Positions 49,514-59,515 of a DNA stretch of 63,408 bases are shown piece after piece. A program made the position numbers and the translations under genes. Every line of letters begins with the position of its first letter. Within the stretch, counting starts at the first letter, position 1. Source of the stretch: Gemmatimonadetes bacterium bin94 (GTDB lineage Bacteria; Gemmatimonadota; Gemmatimonadetes; Longimicrobiales; Gaopeijiaceae); assembly GCA_002238865.1 (NCBI GenBank), contig MPNE01000023.1:1-63408 (forward strand). The letters run 5' to 3'. The notes beneath the pieces were generated by a model. The model worked only from the letters and a program-made list of their open reading frames with translations, ran no database searches and was not told where the DNA came from.

Positions 49514-50464
49514 ATGCGGGAGTCCGAGCTGGTCGAGCGTCTCGTCGCCATCGGGTGGAGAGGGAGCCGCTCGGTGATCCTCGGGCCGGGGGACGACGCA
49601 GCCGTGCTGCGAGGGGGACTGGTCCTCTCGACGGATCTGGCGGTCGAGGGGGTGCACTTTCGTCTCGACTGGATCTCCGCCGAGGAAGCCGGATTCCGGG
49701 CGGGGGCCGCGGCCCTCAGCGACCTGGCGGCCATGGGGGCGACGCCGGAGGGCATGCTCGTGTCGCTGGCCGTTCCCGGTGACGGATCCGTGGCGGCGGA
49801 CATCCAGCGAGGCATCCGGAGTGCCGGGGACAGGGTGGCGGCGTCGATCATCGGGGGCGATGTGAGCCGTTCCCCCGGGCCGGTCGTTGTGGATGTCGTG
49901 GTAGCAGGGCGAGCCAGGCCGCCCGTACGGCGGAGCGGGGCGGTGGCGGGCCATGAAGTCTGGGTATCGGGCGCGCTGGGCGGGTCGGCCGCCGCCCTGG
50001 AGGCCTGGTCCGCGGGAGCCCGGCCCGATGCGTTGGCCCGGGCACGCTTCGCCCAGCCGCCCGACCGGGTGCCGCTGGGTACCGCGTTGGCGTCCGCCCG
50101 CATCGCCCGCTCGATGATCGACACCTCCGACGGTCTTGTGGCCGATGCACGGCGCATCGCCGCTGCGTCCGGAGTGAGGATCCGCATCGTCGAGGGTCGC
50201 GTGCCCGCACACCCCGGTACCGGCGGGGACTTGAACCTCGCACTGCAGGGGGGCGAAGATTATGAACTGATGTTTACGGCCCCCGCTCGCGCGGAAGACC
50301 GCATTCTTGCCATCGCAAGGGAGGTGTCGGTGCCTCTGACCCGGATCGGAACCGTCGAGGAAGGGACGGGCGTGGTTCTCGAAGACGCGCAAGGGCGTCG
50401 CACCACCCCGGGCCCGGGAGGGTTCGACCACTTCGCCGACCCCGGTTCGGGTCGCGCCCCGTGA
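49514..50464 (+). CDS. thiL: Thiamine-monophosphate kinase
   Basis: Makes thiamine pyrophosphate from the monophosphate. 316 residues with LGPGDDAAVL, STDLAVEGVHF, ALSDLAAMGATPEGM, IGGDVSRS, SMIDTSDGLVADA and GGEDYELMF, all characteristic. ATG without a clear ribosome site. Overlaps plsC by 4 nt. Confidence 0.96.
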   Translation: MRESELVERLVAIGWRGSRSVILGPGDDAAVLRGGLVLSTDLAVEGVHFRLDWISAEEAGFRAGAAALSDLAAMGATPEGMLVSLAVPGDGSVAADIQRGIRSAGDRVAASIIGGDVSRSPGPVVVDVVVAGRARPPVRRSGAVAGHEVWVSGALGGSAAALEAWSAGARPDALARARFAQPPDRVPLGTALASARIARSMIDTSDGLVADARRIAAASGVRIRIVEGRVPAHPGTGGDLNLALQGGEDYELMFTAPARAEDRILAIAREVSVPLTRIGTVEEGTGVVLEDAQGRRTTPGPGGFDHFADPGSGRAP

Positions 50465-51276
50465 TCCGGCTCGCCTGGACATACGGGGTCGCGGTGGCGT
50501 CGACGATCTTCTACGGCGGCACGGTGGCGGTTCGCTCCGCCCTCGGGATCCGGTGGTTCGCCGAATTCGCGGAACGGGCGACGGCCGGCTGGGCCTCGCT
50601 CATCCTGTGGGGCGCCGGGGTCGATGTTGTTTTTCGCAATGCCGACCGGCTCGGAAGAGACCGCGGCCAGATTCTCGTATCCAACCACCAGAGCTGGTTC
50701 GATGTCTTCTCCCTGGCAGCGGGGCTCCCGGTCAGGTTCAGCTTTGTGGGCAAGAAGGAACTCTCCCGGATTCCGTTCCTGGGCCACGCCTGGGAGAAGG
50801 TGGGGCATGTGGCCATCGACCGTGGCGACCACCAATCCGCGCTGACCTCATTGCAGTCGGTGGACGGCCAGGTCCGGGGCAGGGGCCGCACGATCATCAT
50901 GTTCCCGGAGGGGACGCGTTCTCCGACCGGAGAGCTGACCCGGTTCAAGAAGGGCGCGTTCGTCATGGCCATCAAGGCCCAGGTTCCGGTGGTGCCGGTA
51001 GCGGTCTTCGGCTCGCGCCGGGTCATGAAGAAGGGGAGCTGGAAGATTTCGCCCGGGACGGTGACCATCCGCGTCGGGCACCCTCTCGAGACGACCGGGC
51101 TCACGCTACGCGACCGTGATCGCCTCTTGAAGCAGGCTCGGGCGGCCATTGTGGAGCTCAGGGAAGGTGGTGCCGACGGCGGCAACCAGCGCGACGATGC
51201 GGCTGCCGTGAATGCCATCGAGCCCTCCCGTGTTGAAGCCGCGGCGGACGTGCGCATGCCGCGGAGGCTGGCCTAG
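50461..51276 (+). CDS. plsC: 1-acyl-sn-glycerol-3-phosphate acyltransferase
   Basis: Membrane enzyme forming phosphatidic acid. 271 residues. One N-terminal hydrophobic segment, the catalytic NHQSWFD (HX4D) near residue 75, [11 protein letters not shown], and the acceptor-binding FPEGTRS, then [12 protein letters not shown] hydrophilic tail of ~35 residues extends past the family core. GTG start overlapping the thiL stop. Enolase follows 1 nt later. Confidence 0.94.
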   Translation: MIRLAWTYGVAVASTIFYGGTVAVRSALGIRWFAEFAERATAGWASLILWGAGVDVVFRNADRLGRDRGQILVSNHQSWFDVFSLAAGLPVRFSFVGKKELSRIPFLGHAWEKVGHVAIDRGDHQSALTSLQSVDGQVRGRGRTIIMFPEGTRSPTGELTRFKKGAFVMAIKAQVPVVPVAVFGSRRVMKKGSWKISPGTVTIRVGHPLETTGLTLRDRDRLLKQARAAIVELREGGADGGNQRDDAAAVNAIEPSRVEAAADVRMPRRLA

Positions 51277-51277
51277 C

Positions 51278-52555
51278 ATGTCGGCCATCGTAGACGTTCG
51301 GGGGCGCGAGATCCTTGATTCGCGCGGGAACCCGACCGTTGAAGCCGAGGTGATCCTCGAGACCGGGCACCGGGGGAGGGCCGCGGTGCCCAGCGGGGCG
51401 TCCACTGGCCGCTACGAAGCGGTGGAACTGCGCGACGGCGACCCGAACCGATACCTTGGCCGCGGCGTGCTCAAGGCGGTTCGGAGCATTCGCACCGAGA
51501 TTCGCGGGGCTGTTCGAGGCTTCGAAGCGCGCGAGCAGCGTGACCTCGACCAGACCATGATCGACCTCGACGGAACGCCGGACAAGGGGCGGCTCGGTGC
51601 GAACGCGGTGCTGGCCGTCTCGATGGCCGCTGCACGGGCGGCTGCGTCCGAAACGGGACTTCCGCTGTACCGGTATCTGGGAGGGGAGGATGCGTGCATC
51701 CTTCCCGTGCCCATGATGAATATCGTGAACGGCGGTGCGCACGCGTCGAACAATGTGGACATCCAGGAATTCATGGTCATGCCCGTGAACGCCGACACCT
51801 TTGCAGATGGGTTGCGCATGGGGGTCGAGGTGTTTCATGCGCTCAGGAAGGTGTTGAGCGACGCCGGGAAGAGCACCGCCGTGGGTGATGAAGGTGGCTT
51901 CGCTCCGGATCTCGGATCCGACACGGAAGCGGCCGAAGTGGTCATGCGTGCAATCGAGGTGGCCGGATACCGCCCGGGCGAAGACATCGTGCTTTCCGTC
52001 GATGCTGCCGCGTCGGAGCTCTTCAGCGACGGGTTGTACGCGTTCCGCAAGTCGTCGGGCAGGACTCTGTCCACCGAGAGCATGATCGCCTTCTGGGAAG
52101 ACATGATTGCGCGTTTTCCGCTGGTCAGCCTCGAAGATCCCCTTGACGAGGACGACTGGGAGGGGTGGCAAACGCTGACGGCGCGCGTCGGCGACCGCTG
52201 CCAGATTGTTGGCGATGATCTTTTCGCCACCAACGTCACTCGCCTCGAGCGCGGGATGGGCGAGGGCACGGCCAACGCAATTCTGGTGAAGGTCAACCAG
52301 ATCGGAACCCTCACGGAAGCGATGGACGCCGTGCGCGTGGCCAGGGAAGCGGGATTCGGCACCGTGATTTCGCATCGGTCGGGCGAGACCGAAGACACCC
52401 TCATCGCGGACCTGGCCGTCGCCTTGAGCGCCGGGCAGATCAAGACCGGGGCACCGAGCCGCACCGACCGGGTCGCCAAGTACAACCAGTTGCTGCGGAT
52501 CGAAGAGGCCCTCGGGGCCCGGGCCGAATACCCGGCGAGGAGGCTGTGGAGATGA
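51278..52555 (+). CDS. eno: Enolase
   Basis: Glycolytic conversion of 2-phosphoglycerate to phosphoenolpyruvate. 425 residues, normal length. [15 protein letters not shown] at the N-terminus, [40 protein letters not shown], and [17 protein letters not shown] with the [17 protein letters not shown] end. GGAGG lies 11 nt before the ATG. ATGA overlap with ftsB, the arrangement found in many bacteria. Confidence 0.97.
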   Translation: MSAIVDVRGREILDSRGNPTVEAEVILETGHRGRAAVPSGASTGRYEAVELRDGDPNRYLGRGVLKAVRSIRTEIRGAVRGFEAREQRDLDQTMIDLDGTPDKGRLGANAVLAVSMAAARAAASETGLPLYRYLGGEDACILPVPMMNIVNGGAHASNNVDIQEFMVMPVNADTFADGLRMGVEVFHALRKVLSDAGKSTAVGDEGGFAPDLGSDTEAAEVVMRAIEVAGYRPGEDIVLSVDAAASELFSDGLYAFRKSSGRTLSTESMIAFWEDMIARFPLVSLEDPLDEDDWEGWQTLTARVGDRCQIVGDDLFATNVTRLERGMGEGTANAILVKVNQIGTLTEAMDAVRVAREAGFGTVISHRSGETEDTLIADLAVALSAGQIKTGAPSRTDRVAKYNQLLRIEEALGARAEYPARRLWR

Positions 52556-52848
52556 AACGCCTGATTTTCCCCGCGGTTTTGGGCCTGGTCCTGTACCTGG
52601 CCCTCATGGGTGGGGAGTATTCGCTGCGGGAAGCGCGCCGGGCCAACGCGGAACTGGGCGCGCGCAGTGCCGAACTCCCCGAGGCGCGGCGCCAGATCGA
52701 TTCGCTCCGTGCCTGGATCGATTCCCTGCGCTACAACGATGAGGCTCTCGAGCGCTTCGCCCGTGAGCGGTACGGATTCATTCGCGACGGCGAGTACCTG
52801 TACCGAATCACCGATACCGTGGAGGACAGAGACGCAAGAGAGCGATAG
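52552..52848 (+). CDS. ftsB: FtsB/DivIC-family septum formation initiator
   Basis: 98-residue bitopic division protein. A single transmembrane helix at residues ~3-20, a leucine/arginine coiled coil (~25-65), and the family end motif [21 protein letters not shown] overlaps the eno stop and has GAGGAGG 8 nt upstream. Ends 25 nt from the convergent slipin gene. Confidence 0.9.
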   Translation: MKRLIFPAVLGLVLYLALMGGEYSLREARRANAELGARSAELPEARRQIDSLRAWIDSLRYNDEALERFARERYGFIRDGEYLYRITDTVEDRDARER

Positions 52849-52873
52849 CCGGCCCGAATCGGTCTGCTGGCCG

Positions 52874-53824
52874 TCAGTCCTCGCTCGCCGTCTTGCCGCG
52901 CTCGGCCAACAGCTTCCTTGCGCCCTCCAGGAAGCCCTCCGCGTCGCCCGCCTGCAGCGCCTTGATCACCTCGTCCGAGCCGGTCCCCAGCCCCTCCACG
53001 GCCGCCGCCGCCAACGCCTCGGTGTCGTCCGTGCCCCGCCGGGGGAGCAGCTGGCCTTGCCGGGCTCCCCTGTCACCTTCCACGAACGGGGCGAAGAGGT
53101 CGATGGGGATCGGGAACAGGGTGGTCGAGTTGTTTTCGGCCGCAACCTCCACGATGGTCTGCAGGAACCGGAGCTGCAGGGCTTCCGGGTATTGCGAGAT
53201 GATCTTGGCAGCGGCAGAGAGCTTCTGGGATGCCTGGAACTCGCCCTCGGCGGCGATTACCTTGCCGCGCCGCTCTCGTTCGGCCTCGGCCTGCTTCGCC
53301 ATCGCCCGCTTCATCTCCTTCGGCAGGTCGATATCCTTGATTTCGACGCTAGTGACCTCGATTCCCCAGGGATCGGTCTCCATGTCGATGATGCGCCGCA
53401 CGTGCTCGTTGATCCGCTCGCGCTTCGCGAGCAGTTCGTCGAGTTCGGACTGCCCCACCACGCTGCGAAGGGTCGTCTGAGCGATCTGGCTGGTGGCGAA
53501 GTAGTAGTCCTCGACCTCGACGACGGCCTTCGCAGGATCGACTACCCGGAAGTACACGACCGCGTTCACCGTGCAGCTCACGTTGTCCTTGGTGATGGTG
53601 TCCTGCGGGGCGATGTCCAGCGCGATGATCCTCAGGTCCATCTTGCGCATGCGCTCGATTCCGTAGGGAACCATGAAGACCAGTCCCGGCCCCTTCGCCC
53701 GGGTGAGCTTCCCGAGCCGGAAGACCACGCCGCGCTCGTACTCCCACAGGATCCGGAGTGAGCTGAGAAGGCCCAGGACGCCAAGCGTCGTCGCCAGCGG
53801 GATAAGGATGAAGCCCAGGTCCAT
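52874..53824 (-). CDS. Slipin (stomatin/SPFH-domain) membrane protein
   Basis: 316 residues. One N-terminal membrane helix (residues ~3-22), then the SPFH/Band 7 domain: [56 protein letters not shown] and [15 protein letters not shown], then a charged coiled coil with the [14 protein letters not shown] segment of bacterial slipins. The ATG at 53824 has AGGA 7-10 nt upstream; the 26 extra residues of a longer frame are not membrane-like. No NfeD partner gene adjoins it. Confidence 0.92.
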   Translation of the reverse strand: MDLGFILIPLATTLGVLGLLSSLRILWEYERGVVFRLGKLTRAKGPGLVFMVPYGIERMRKMDLRIIALDIAPQDTITKDNVSCTVNAVVYFRVVDPAKAVVEVEDYYFATSQIAQTTLRSVVGQSELDELLAKRERINEHVRRIIDMETDPWGIEVTSVEIKDIDLPKEMKRAMAKQAEAERERRGKVIAAEGEFQASQKLSAAAKIISQYPEALQLRFLQTIVEVAAENNSTTLFPIPIDLFAPFVEGDRGARQGQLLPRRGTDDTEALAAAAVEGLGTGSDEVIKALQAGDAEGFLEGARKLLAERGKTASED

Positions 53825-53912
53825 GAAACGGTCCTCCGTAGGTGAACGGCAGGCGATGGCTGACGCCAGGCCACAGCCGGGGATGGCTCTGCCTGGCGCC
53901 ACCCGGTGGCTT

Positions 53913-53943
53913 AAGTTAGGGGTGCATGGGTGTCGCTTGACAA
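53913..53943 (-). promoter_or_regulatory. Slipin promoter (reverse strand)
   Basis: On the reverse strand TTGTCA (53943-53938) and TAACTT (53918-53913) with 19-nt spacing, about 90 nt before the slipin ATG. The -35 overlaps the forward-strand TTGACA of the tRNA promoter, because CTTGACAAG is nearly palindromic. The 19-nt spacing is long, so this is tentative. Confidence 0.4.
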
Positions 53944-53965
53944 GTCCCTGCCATTGGGGGAGCTT
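53937..53965 (+). promoter_or_regulatory. tRNA-Met promoter
   Basis: Consensus TTGACA (53937-53942) followed after 17 nt by GAGCTT (53960-53965), just upstream of the mature tRNA 5' end at 53977. The -10 resembles the TAGCTT elements found elsewhere in this window. Confidence 0.6.
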
Positions 53966-53976
53966 TGGTGCGCTTC

Positions 53977-54050
53977 GCCGGAGTAGCTCAGTTGGTCAGA
54001 GCAGCGGAATCATAATCCGCGTGTCGGGGGTTCAAGTCCCTCCTCCGGCA
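53977..54050 (+). tRNA. tRNA-Met (CAU)
   Basis: A 74-nt cloverleaf. Acceptor GCCGGAG/CTCCGGC, D arm GCTC...GAGC, anticodon stem GCGGA/TCCGC with loop ATCATAA (anticodon CAT, T33 present), T arm around TTCAAGT, discriminator A. CCA is not encoded. The stem GCGGA-ATCATAA-TCCGC is typical of elongator methionine tRNA; a tRNA-Ile2 whose C34 becomes lysidine cannot be fully excluded. It is not an initiator because the acceptor starts with a G-C pair and the anticodon stem lacks three G-C pairs at its base. Confidence 0.95.
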
Positions 54051-54112
54051 TTTGGCGGCCGGCCGCGCAGGATCGGCCGCATCCCACGGTCTGATGCGTC
54101 CGGCTCGAGCCG

Positions 54113-55885
54113 ATGAACAACCCCTCCTCGCGTTCGTCCCTCCACCGCCGGGTCGCGGTCGATACCCCTGAGCACGTGCGCCTCGACTACGTGCTTGCCG
54201 ACATTGGCTCCCGCGCGGCCGCTCTCGCGATCGACCTGACGGTGATCGTCGCGACCCTGACCCTGCTGCGCGTTGTGTCGGGGTACGCCGATGTACTCGG
54301 CGACCTGGTGGAGTCGATGAGCATGACCGTGCTCATATTCGCCATCTTCTTCGCGCAATGGGGGTATTTCCTTCTCTTCGAGGGGCTCGGCGGCGGTCGC
54401 ACCCCCGGAAAGCGGGTGGTCGGACTGCGGGTGATTCACGTCGGAGGCGAACCCCTCTCCTTTCAGGGATCCGTGCTCCGCAACCTGATTCGGATCGTGG
54501 ACATGCAGCCCGCCGTCTCCGGGATGGCCGGTGCCGTGTGCATTGTCGTCAACCGGCGCGCGCAGCGGCTGGGCGACCTGGTCGCCGGAACCATCGTGGT
54601 GCGCGACGCCGGCGGGAGTGAGCTGCTCGGCACCGACGCGCTTCCCCCCGGCCGGGTGGGGCGTCCCGTTCTCTCGGTCGAGCAGTTCGAGTTGCTGGCC
54701 GGGTACATGGCGCGGCGGGAGGGGCTGGATCCGGAAGTCCGGCGCCGGGTGTCCGCGTCCGTCATCAACGCGGTGGGCTTCGCGCTGGACGTCGATCATG
54801 AGGCGATCACGCGCACCTCCGACGAGAACCTTGTCCGGCTCCACGAGGGGGAGGCGCCCCGCCACGCGGCCCGGCGCGGCGGCGCAAGCCTGCAGGCGGC
54901 GACGATGGCCCGTGAACAGCGTGAGGAATGGGCAGCGTACGTGGACCTGGTAGAGAAGGGCAGAAAGCGGGGTCTGCGGAGCCTCACCGAGGAGGAGGTA
55001 CGCGCCTTCGGGCAACTGTACCGCGGGGTCACCGCCGATCTTGCGCGGGCACGGACCTACGGTGCGTCGCCGGGGTTGCTCGGGACCGTGCAGCGATGGG
55101 CCGGAGCGGGGCACAACCTGCTATACCGCGCCCGGGGGCAGGTGGCGGTATCGCTGGGTCATTGGATCGCGGTGGAGTTCCCCCGCGCGGTGCGTCTCTA
55201 TTCGCGGCAGATCCTTCTCGCCACCCTCCTGTTCTACGGCTCCGGGGCCGTAACCTACGTTTCCGTCCGCGAGGACCCCCTGTTGGGGCGCGCCCTCGCG
55301 GGTTCGGGAATGATGACCCGAGCGGAGAACACCGAGAAGGACAACATCAACGCACAGTACCTCGAGGAAGACATCGAGGGCGCCGAAATGCCGGTGTTCG
55401 CATCCTTCCTCATGACGAACAACGTCGGCGTCACACTGTTCGCCTTCGCGGGCGGGTTTCTGGCCGGGGCCGGTACACTCTACGTCCTGCTGCTCAACGG
55501 GATCGGACTGGGTGCCGTCTTCGGCGCCTACGCCAACGAAGGCGTGCCCCTCATCCTCCTGGCCTGGGTCTTTCCCCATGGTTTCATCGAGCTTACCGCG
55601 ATCTGCATTTCCGGAGGTGCCGGGTTCGGACTGGGGTCGGCGCTGCTCATGCCGGGCCGGCGCACGCGCGCCGAAGCACTGATGGAGCGCGGCCGTGCCT
55701 TCCTCTCGCTCATTGCGGGAACGGCCCTGATGCTGGTCGTCGCCGGACTGGTAGAGGGCTTCTACTCTCCGCTGGAGTTGCCCGCGGCCGCCAAGTTCGC
55801 CTTTGGCGGCGTGACCGCGGTACTGCTTGTCCTGTACTTCGGGTTCGCCGGCAGGTGGTCGGCGCCGCGGCCCGGCGTCGCCTGA
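54113..55885 (+). CDS. RDD domain and SpoIIM-like (DUF95) membrane protein fusion
   Basis: 590 residues. Residues ~15-170 form an RDD domain with R/D-containing helices (ADIGSRAAALAIDL, GRTPGKRVVGLRV, QRLGDLVAGTIVV). A cytoplasmic linker follows, then residues ~270-590 form a stage II sporulation protein M-like domain of several helices (FASFLMTNNVGVTLFAFAGG, LNGIGLGAVFG, FPHGFIELTAI). In most genomes these are two adjacent genes in MoxR-DUF58 loci; here they are fused and face the MoxR operon convergently. SpoIIM here does not imply sporulation. A palindrome GCGGCCGGCCGC at 54055 separates it from the tRNA. Confidence 0.88.
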   Translation: MNNPSSRSSLHRRVAVDTPEHVRLDYVLADIGSRAAALAIDLTVIVATLTLLRVVSGYADVLGDLVESMSMTVLIFAIFFAQWGYFLLFEGLGGGRTPGKRVVGLRVIHVGGEPLSFQGSVLRNLIRIVDMQPAVSGMAGAVCIVVNRRAQRLGDLVAGTIVVRDAGGSELLGTDALPPGRVGRPVLSVEQFELLAGYMARREGLDPEVRRRVSASVINAVGFALDVDHEAITRTSDENLVRLHEGEAPRHAARRGGASLQAATMAREQREEWAAYVDLVEKGRKRGLRSLTEEEVRAFGQLYRGVTADLARARTYGASPGLLGTVQRWAGAGHNLLYRARGQVAVSLGHWIAVEFPRAVRLYSRQILLATLLFYGSGAVTYVSVREDPLLGRALAGSGMMTRAENTEKDNINAQYLEEDIEGAEMPVFASFLMTNNVGVTLFAFAGGFLAGAGTLYVLLLNGIGLGAVFGAYANEGVPLILLAWVFPHGFIELTAICISGGAGFGLGSALLMPGRRTRAEALMERGRAFLSLIAGTALMLVVAGLVEGFYSPLELPAAAKFAFGGVTAVLLVLYFGFAGRWSAPRPGVA

Positions 55886-55932
55886 ATCGGGGATTCGCGC
55901 CCGGGACGCCCGACCGTGCCGGGACACCGGCG

Positions 55933-57267
55933 CTACAGGAGCCCCCGCTCCTTGATCTCGACGTATTTGTCCAGGGTGCGCACGAGGGTATCGCCCGGCG
56001 GCGTGTCCACCACCAGAATCCCGGACTGCCTCATGACCTGAAGCGTCGTCGCCCGCGCTTCCACCATCTCTTCCGCTGCGGCCCGGTAGAACCCGTCTTC
56101 CGGTTCCGCCACCGGTTGTGCGGCGGCCGACTCCAGGTCGGGGTTCCGGATGGCGATCGCCAAAGGCAGATGGGCCCGTCCGATGCGGGAGAGTGAGCTC
56201 ACCAGCGCCCGCGATACGGACCCGTCGATCACGTCGCAGAAGAGGATGACCAGCGACCGTTTGCGGAAGGTGCGACCGAGGGTGGCGAAGGCAAGGGGGT
56301 AGTTCGGTTCGACCAGCCGGGTCTCCACTCCCGCCAACACCCTGGCCAGCGCCGGGGGATCAGCCCGCCTGGGCGGCGACACGTGCCGGATACGGTCGTC
56401 GAAAACCACGACGCCGATACGGTCGCCGAAGTTCTGGGCCCGGCTGGCGAGCATCATGCACGCTCCGAGCGCGTAGTCCATCCGTTCATGTACCGCCGAC
56501 AGCCGTTCCCGCATGTGACGCCCCGCGTCGATTGCCAGAACGATGTTCTGACTGCGCTCGGCCTCGTAGTTGCGCACGACGAACTTGCGCCGCTTCGCGG
56601 ACGCCTTCCAGTCGATGGCGCGCGGATCATCGCCCCGGGCGTAGTCGCGCAGGCTCTCGAACTCGCGTCCGTCGCCCCACTGACGATTGCGGCGCAGCCC
56701 GGGAGTGCGCAGTCGGCGCCGGACCGCGTATCCGCTGCGGTCGCGCAGGAGGTCCCGCACCCCGGGCTGAACCTGCAGGGTGTCCAGGGCCTCCGTGTGG
56801 GAACGGCGCCAACACAGTCCCCAGGGAGACCGTGTCCGGAGATGGATCGTGCCGAGTGTCAGGAAGCCCCTTGCACGGGGCGTGAGCCTGTAGGAACACC
56901 GTGCTGACGAATTCGCGGGAACCTCGACCCGCCTTCCGCTCTCCCACTCGTCTGCGCCGCCGGGCGCGGAGACACGGCGCAGGCAGGGGTGGAGGTCGTC
57001 GGTGACCTTGACCACGACGTTTCGTTCGGCGGGATTCGTCACCGCGATGACGACGTCGGTTACGGCCGCCATCGCGGAAATCCTTGGCGCCTCGCGGGTG
57101 GCGGAAGGCTCCGGGGTGCGTCTTCCGTCGAGGAAGGCGAGCAGCAGGACCAGGGCGTCGGCAGCCAGCGCGACCGGAGTGCTGATCAGAAACAGCAGCG
57201 ACGCCGTCGCGAGCAGGGCCAGCGTGGGGCCGGCGGGAACCAGGGAGAGCCGTGGCGACCCGTCCAT
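55933..57267 (-). CDS. DUF58 domain protein
   Basis: 444 residues. Two hydrophobic segments at residues ~12-45, a beta-rich region, then the DUF58 signature EFESLRDYARGDDPRAIDWK and a von Willebrand A-like domain (IVLAIDAGRHM, with the metal-site residues LVILFCDVIDGS). Works with MoxR ATPases in envelope or complex-assembly roles. It is the last gene of the reverse-strand operon, 62 nt after moxR. Confidence 0.92.
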   Translation of the reverse strand: MDGSPRLSLVPAGPTLALLATASLLFLISTPVALAADALVLLLAFLDGRRTPEPSATREAPRISAMAAVTDVVIAVTNPAERNVVVKVTDDLHPCLRRVSAPGGADEWESGRRVEVPANSSARCSYRLTPRARGFLTLGTIHLRTRSPWGLCWRRSHTEALDTLQVQPGVRDLLRDRSGYAVRRRLRTPGLRRNRQWGDGREFESLRDYARGDDPRAIDWKASAKRRKFVVRNYEAERSQNIVLAIDAGRHMRERLSAVHERMDYALGACMMLASRAQNFGDRIGVVVFDDRIRHVSPPRRADPPALARVLAGVETRLVEPNYPLAFATLGRTFRKRSLVILFCDVIDGSVSRALVSSLSRIGRAHLPLAIAIRNPDLESAAAQPVAEPEDGFYRAAAEEMVEARATTLQVMRQSGILVVDTPPGDTLVRTLDKYVEIKERGLL

Positions 57268-57329
57268 GCGGGCGGAATCGGGGACCCTTCCGATGGGATC
57301 GTGGGCCTGGCCCGGGATCGTCGACCGCG

Positions 57330-58271
57330 CTATCGGGGGGCCTCCAGCGTCTCCAGCAGGGACGTCAGCTCATCGTCGGAGGAGCGTCCCTCCACCTCGG
57401 CTTCCGCCGTGAGCACCACCCGGTGCCGCAAAACCGGGAAGGAAAGCGACTTCACGTCGTCGGGGGTGACGAAATCGCGTCCGCACAGGTAGGCCTCGGC
57501 GCGCGCGGCCTGGAAGAGCGCGACCCCCGCCCGGGGACTCGCCCCGAGAACGAAGGCGGCGTCGCTGCGGGTCGCCCGCACGATGTCGGTCACGTACCTC
57601 CGCACCCGTTCGTCCATGTGAACCCGGTCGACCGCCGCGCGCCGCTCGAGCAGTTCCTCCCGGGTCATGGGATCACCCATGGGATAGGTCAGCTCATCAT
57701 CGGCCCTGAACCCGGATTCGTGGCGGTCCAGGATCGCCTGTTCGGCCTCCTCGGGGGGATAGTCCACGACGATCTTCATGAGGAAGCGGTCCACCTGCGC
57801 CTCGGGCAGGGGGTAGGTGCCCTCGTACTCGACCGGGTTCTGGGTGGCGAAGACCGTGAAGGACGCGGGCAGCGCACGAGTCTTGCCGTCAACCGTGACC
57901 TGCCGTTCCTCCATCGCCTCGAGGAGGGCGGCCTGTGTCTTGGGCGGCGCCCGGTTGATCTCGTCGGCGAGCAGGAGATCGGCGAAGACGGGTCCCGGCC
58001 GGTACGTGAACCCCGAATCACCGAGGATGTTCACCCCGACCAGGTCGGTGGGCATGAGGTCGGGGGTGAACTGCACCCGGCCGAAATCGAGGCCGAGTCC
58101 CCTGGCCAGTGCCCGCACGGCGAGGGTCTTGGCCGTTCCGGGAACGCCTTCGACCAAAGCGTGGCCACGGGCGAGAAGGGTGATCATGAGTTGTCTGAGC
58201 ACGGCCCGCTGGCCGAGCACGACCTGCTCGAGATCGCCGAGCAGGCGGAGCGCCGCTTCCGGCGTTGTCAT
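57330..58271 (-). CDS. moxR: MoxR-family AAA ATPase
   Basis: 313-residue AAA+ ATPase. Walker A GVPGTAKT near residue 43, Walker [23 protein letters not shown], sensor 1 [19 protein letters not shown], an arginine finger in DRFLMKI and a lid domain. MoxR proteins act as chaperones inserting metals or activating vWA partners; the DUF58 vWA-like protein downstream is the likely partner. Overlaps the DUF4350 gene by 4 nt. Confidence 0.95.
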   Translation of the reverse strand: MTTPEAALRLLGDLEQVVLGQRAVLRQLMITLLARGHALVEGVPGTAKTLAVRALARGLGLDFGRVQFTPDLMPTDLVGVNILGDSGFTYRPGPVFADLLLADEINRAPPKTQAALLEAMEERQVTVDGKTRALPASFTVFATQNPVEYEGTYPLPEAQVDRFLMKIVVDYPPEEAEQAILDRHESGFRADDELTYPMGDPMTREELLERRAAVDRVHMDERVRRYVTDIVRATRSDAAFVLGASPRAGVALFQAARAEAYLCGRDFVTPDDVKSLSFPVLRHRVVLTAEAEVEGRSSDDELTSLLETLEAPR

Positions 58272-59515
58272 GGGCTGGATCTCCTTGCCAGGTGTTCATC
58301 GATTCCGGTGGCGATCGCCGTCAGGTCCGCCGGGTCCGCGTGCAGGCCGCGGCGCACCCTCTCCAGCGGCGCGTCCGCGCCTTCCCCGGTGGCGAGTCTG
58401 CCGAGCAGCAGGTCGGCTTCCGCCCTGGAGCGGGGTGGGGGATGGCGCGCCGCCCGCGCGAGCCGTGACAGCAGACGAAGCGCCGCCGTATTGGAGGCGC
58501 CAGCCTTCCGGTACAGGTCTCCCAGCGCCGAGACGTGTTCCAGCGGCGACCTGCGCTCCCGGTCGGGTGGGGCCACTCCGGGTGCGGGGGCGCCGAACCG
58601 CAGCCCCATGCAGGCGAGGATCAGAAAACACACCGCGATGAGGTGGAGGAGCGTCCTGCCTCGGGGACGACCCAGGAAGAAGTCCGCCAGGACCCTGGCG
58701 CGCGTCTCAGTGCCCAGTATCCCCTGGTGGTACTCGGCGAAGAAGACCGTGTCGACCTCGCTGGTGTGGGAGAGGGCCGACCGAACCGCGAGTACGGCAA
58801 GGGGATGATCCCCGGCCCGTTCGTTGGACAGCGGCTCGGTCTCGGCGAAAACCACGACGCGTCCGTCCCCGAGAGCGAGCTCGGCGGCACCGAACCAGTC
58901 GTCCTCGTCGCCGTCTTGCAGTCCCATCAGGGGCCGCACGTTCCAGACCCGGGTGGATACGCTGTCGCCGCCGTCGCCTCCGACACGAAACCCGTGAATG
59001 AGGGGGCGCGGCGCGGGAAGGCCTTCGGTCAGGCCGTGGTCGCCCCACTCGGGGTGCTGCAGACTGTCTCTGCGGACTCCTTCCACCACCGACCGCCACC
59101 GGAAATGGACGCCGAGCGAGTCCATGAGAGCAGTCTCGACCGTCTCCTCGTCCCTTTCCCGGTATCTGGGGGCATACAGGAGCGTACCGCCGGAGTTGAC
59201 ATGATCGAGAAGCGCTTTCACCTCGCGCGGGCTCGGGAACACCCTGGGCTCCAGGAGCACGAGCGTGCCGCGCACCGGGTCGGCATCCACCAGCGGAGTG
59301 ATCCGGGGCTCCACGGTGCGGCCCAGTCGGTCGATCCCCCGGGCGAGGGCGGCCACCCCATCGGGTGTCGTTCGCAGGGAGCTGCGGCGGGTATCCGTCG
59401 CTCGCTGCCCCTGGGGGCGAGCGATGTAGCCCACCACCAGAGCGAAGAAGAGGAGTGCGGCGATCCAGAGGAGCGGACGTCCGCCGTGGGCTGCCACCCG
59501 TTTCGAATCACTCAT
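58268..59515 (-). CDS. DUF4350 domain protein
   Basis: 415 residues. A membrane helix at ~15-33, an extracytoplasmic-looking DUF4350 domain ([53 protein letters not shown]) with a second transmembrane segment near residue 280 ([16 protein letters not shown]), and a cytoplasmic tail. ATG at 59515 chosen from the start of the hydrophilic-to-membrane N-terminus. Overlaps DUF4129 by 8 nt. Function unknown; always seen with MoxR-DUF58 systems. Confidence 0.85.
   Translation of the reverse strand: MSDSKRVAAHGGRPLLWIAALLFFALVVGYIARPQGQRATDTRRSSLRTTPDGVAALARGIDRLGRTVEPRITPLVDADPVRGTLVLLEPRVFPSPREVKALLDHVNSGGTLLYAPRYRERDEETVETALMDSLGVHFRWRSVVEGVRRDSLQHPEWGDHGLTEGLPAPRPLIHGFRVGGDGGDSVSTRVWNVRPLMGLQDGDEDDWFGAAELALGDGRVVVFAETEPLSNERAGDHPLAVLAVRSALSHTSEVDTVFFAEYHQGILGTETRARVLADFFLGRPRGRTLLHLIAVCFLILACMGLRFGAPAPGVAPPDRERRSPLEHVSALGDLYRKAGASNTAALRLLSRLARAARHPPPRSRAEADLLLGRLATGEGADAPLERVRRGLHADPADLTAIATGIDEHLARRSSP

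Noticed and set aside
49504-49528. CIRCE-like sequence starting TTAGCAC upstream of thiL
   Set aside because: The second half reads GAGTCCGAG, not GAGTGCTAA, and the spacing is wrong.
52610-53761. Long forward frame over the slipin gene
   Set aside because: The reverse-strand slipin has clear SPFH motifs, a membrane helix and a ribosome site; the forward frame has no family features.
55886-55932. Bidirectional terminator between the RDD-SpoIIM gene and DUF58
   Set aside because: Short GC repeats occur, but no clean stem with a T-run on either strand was found.
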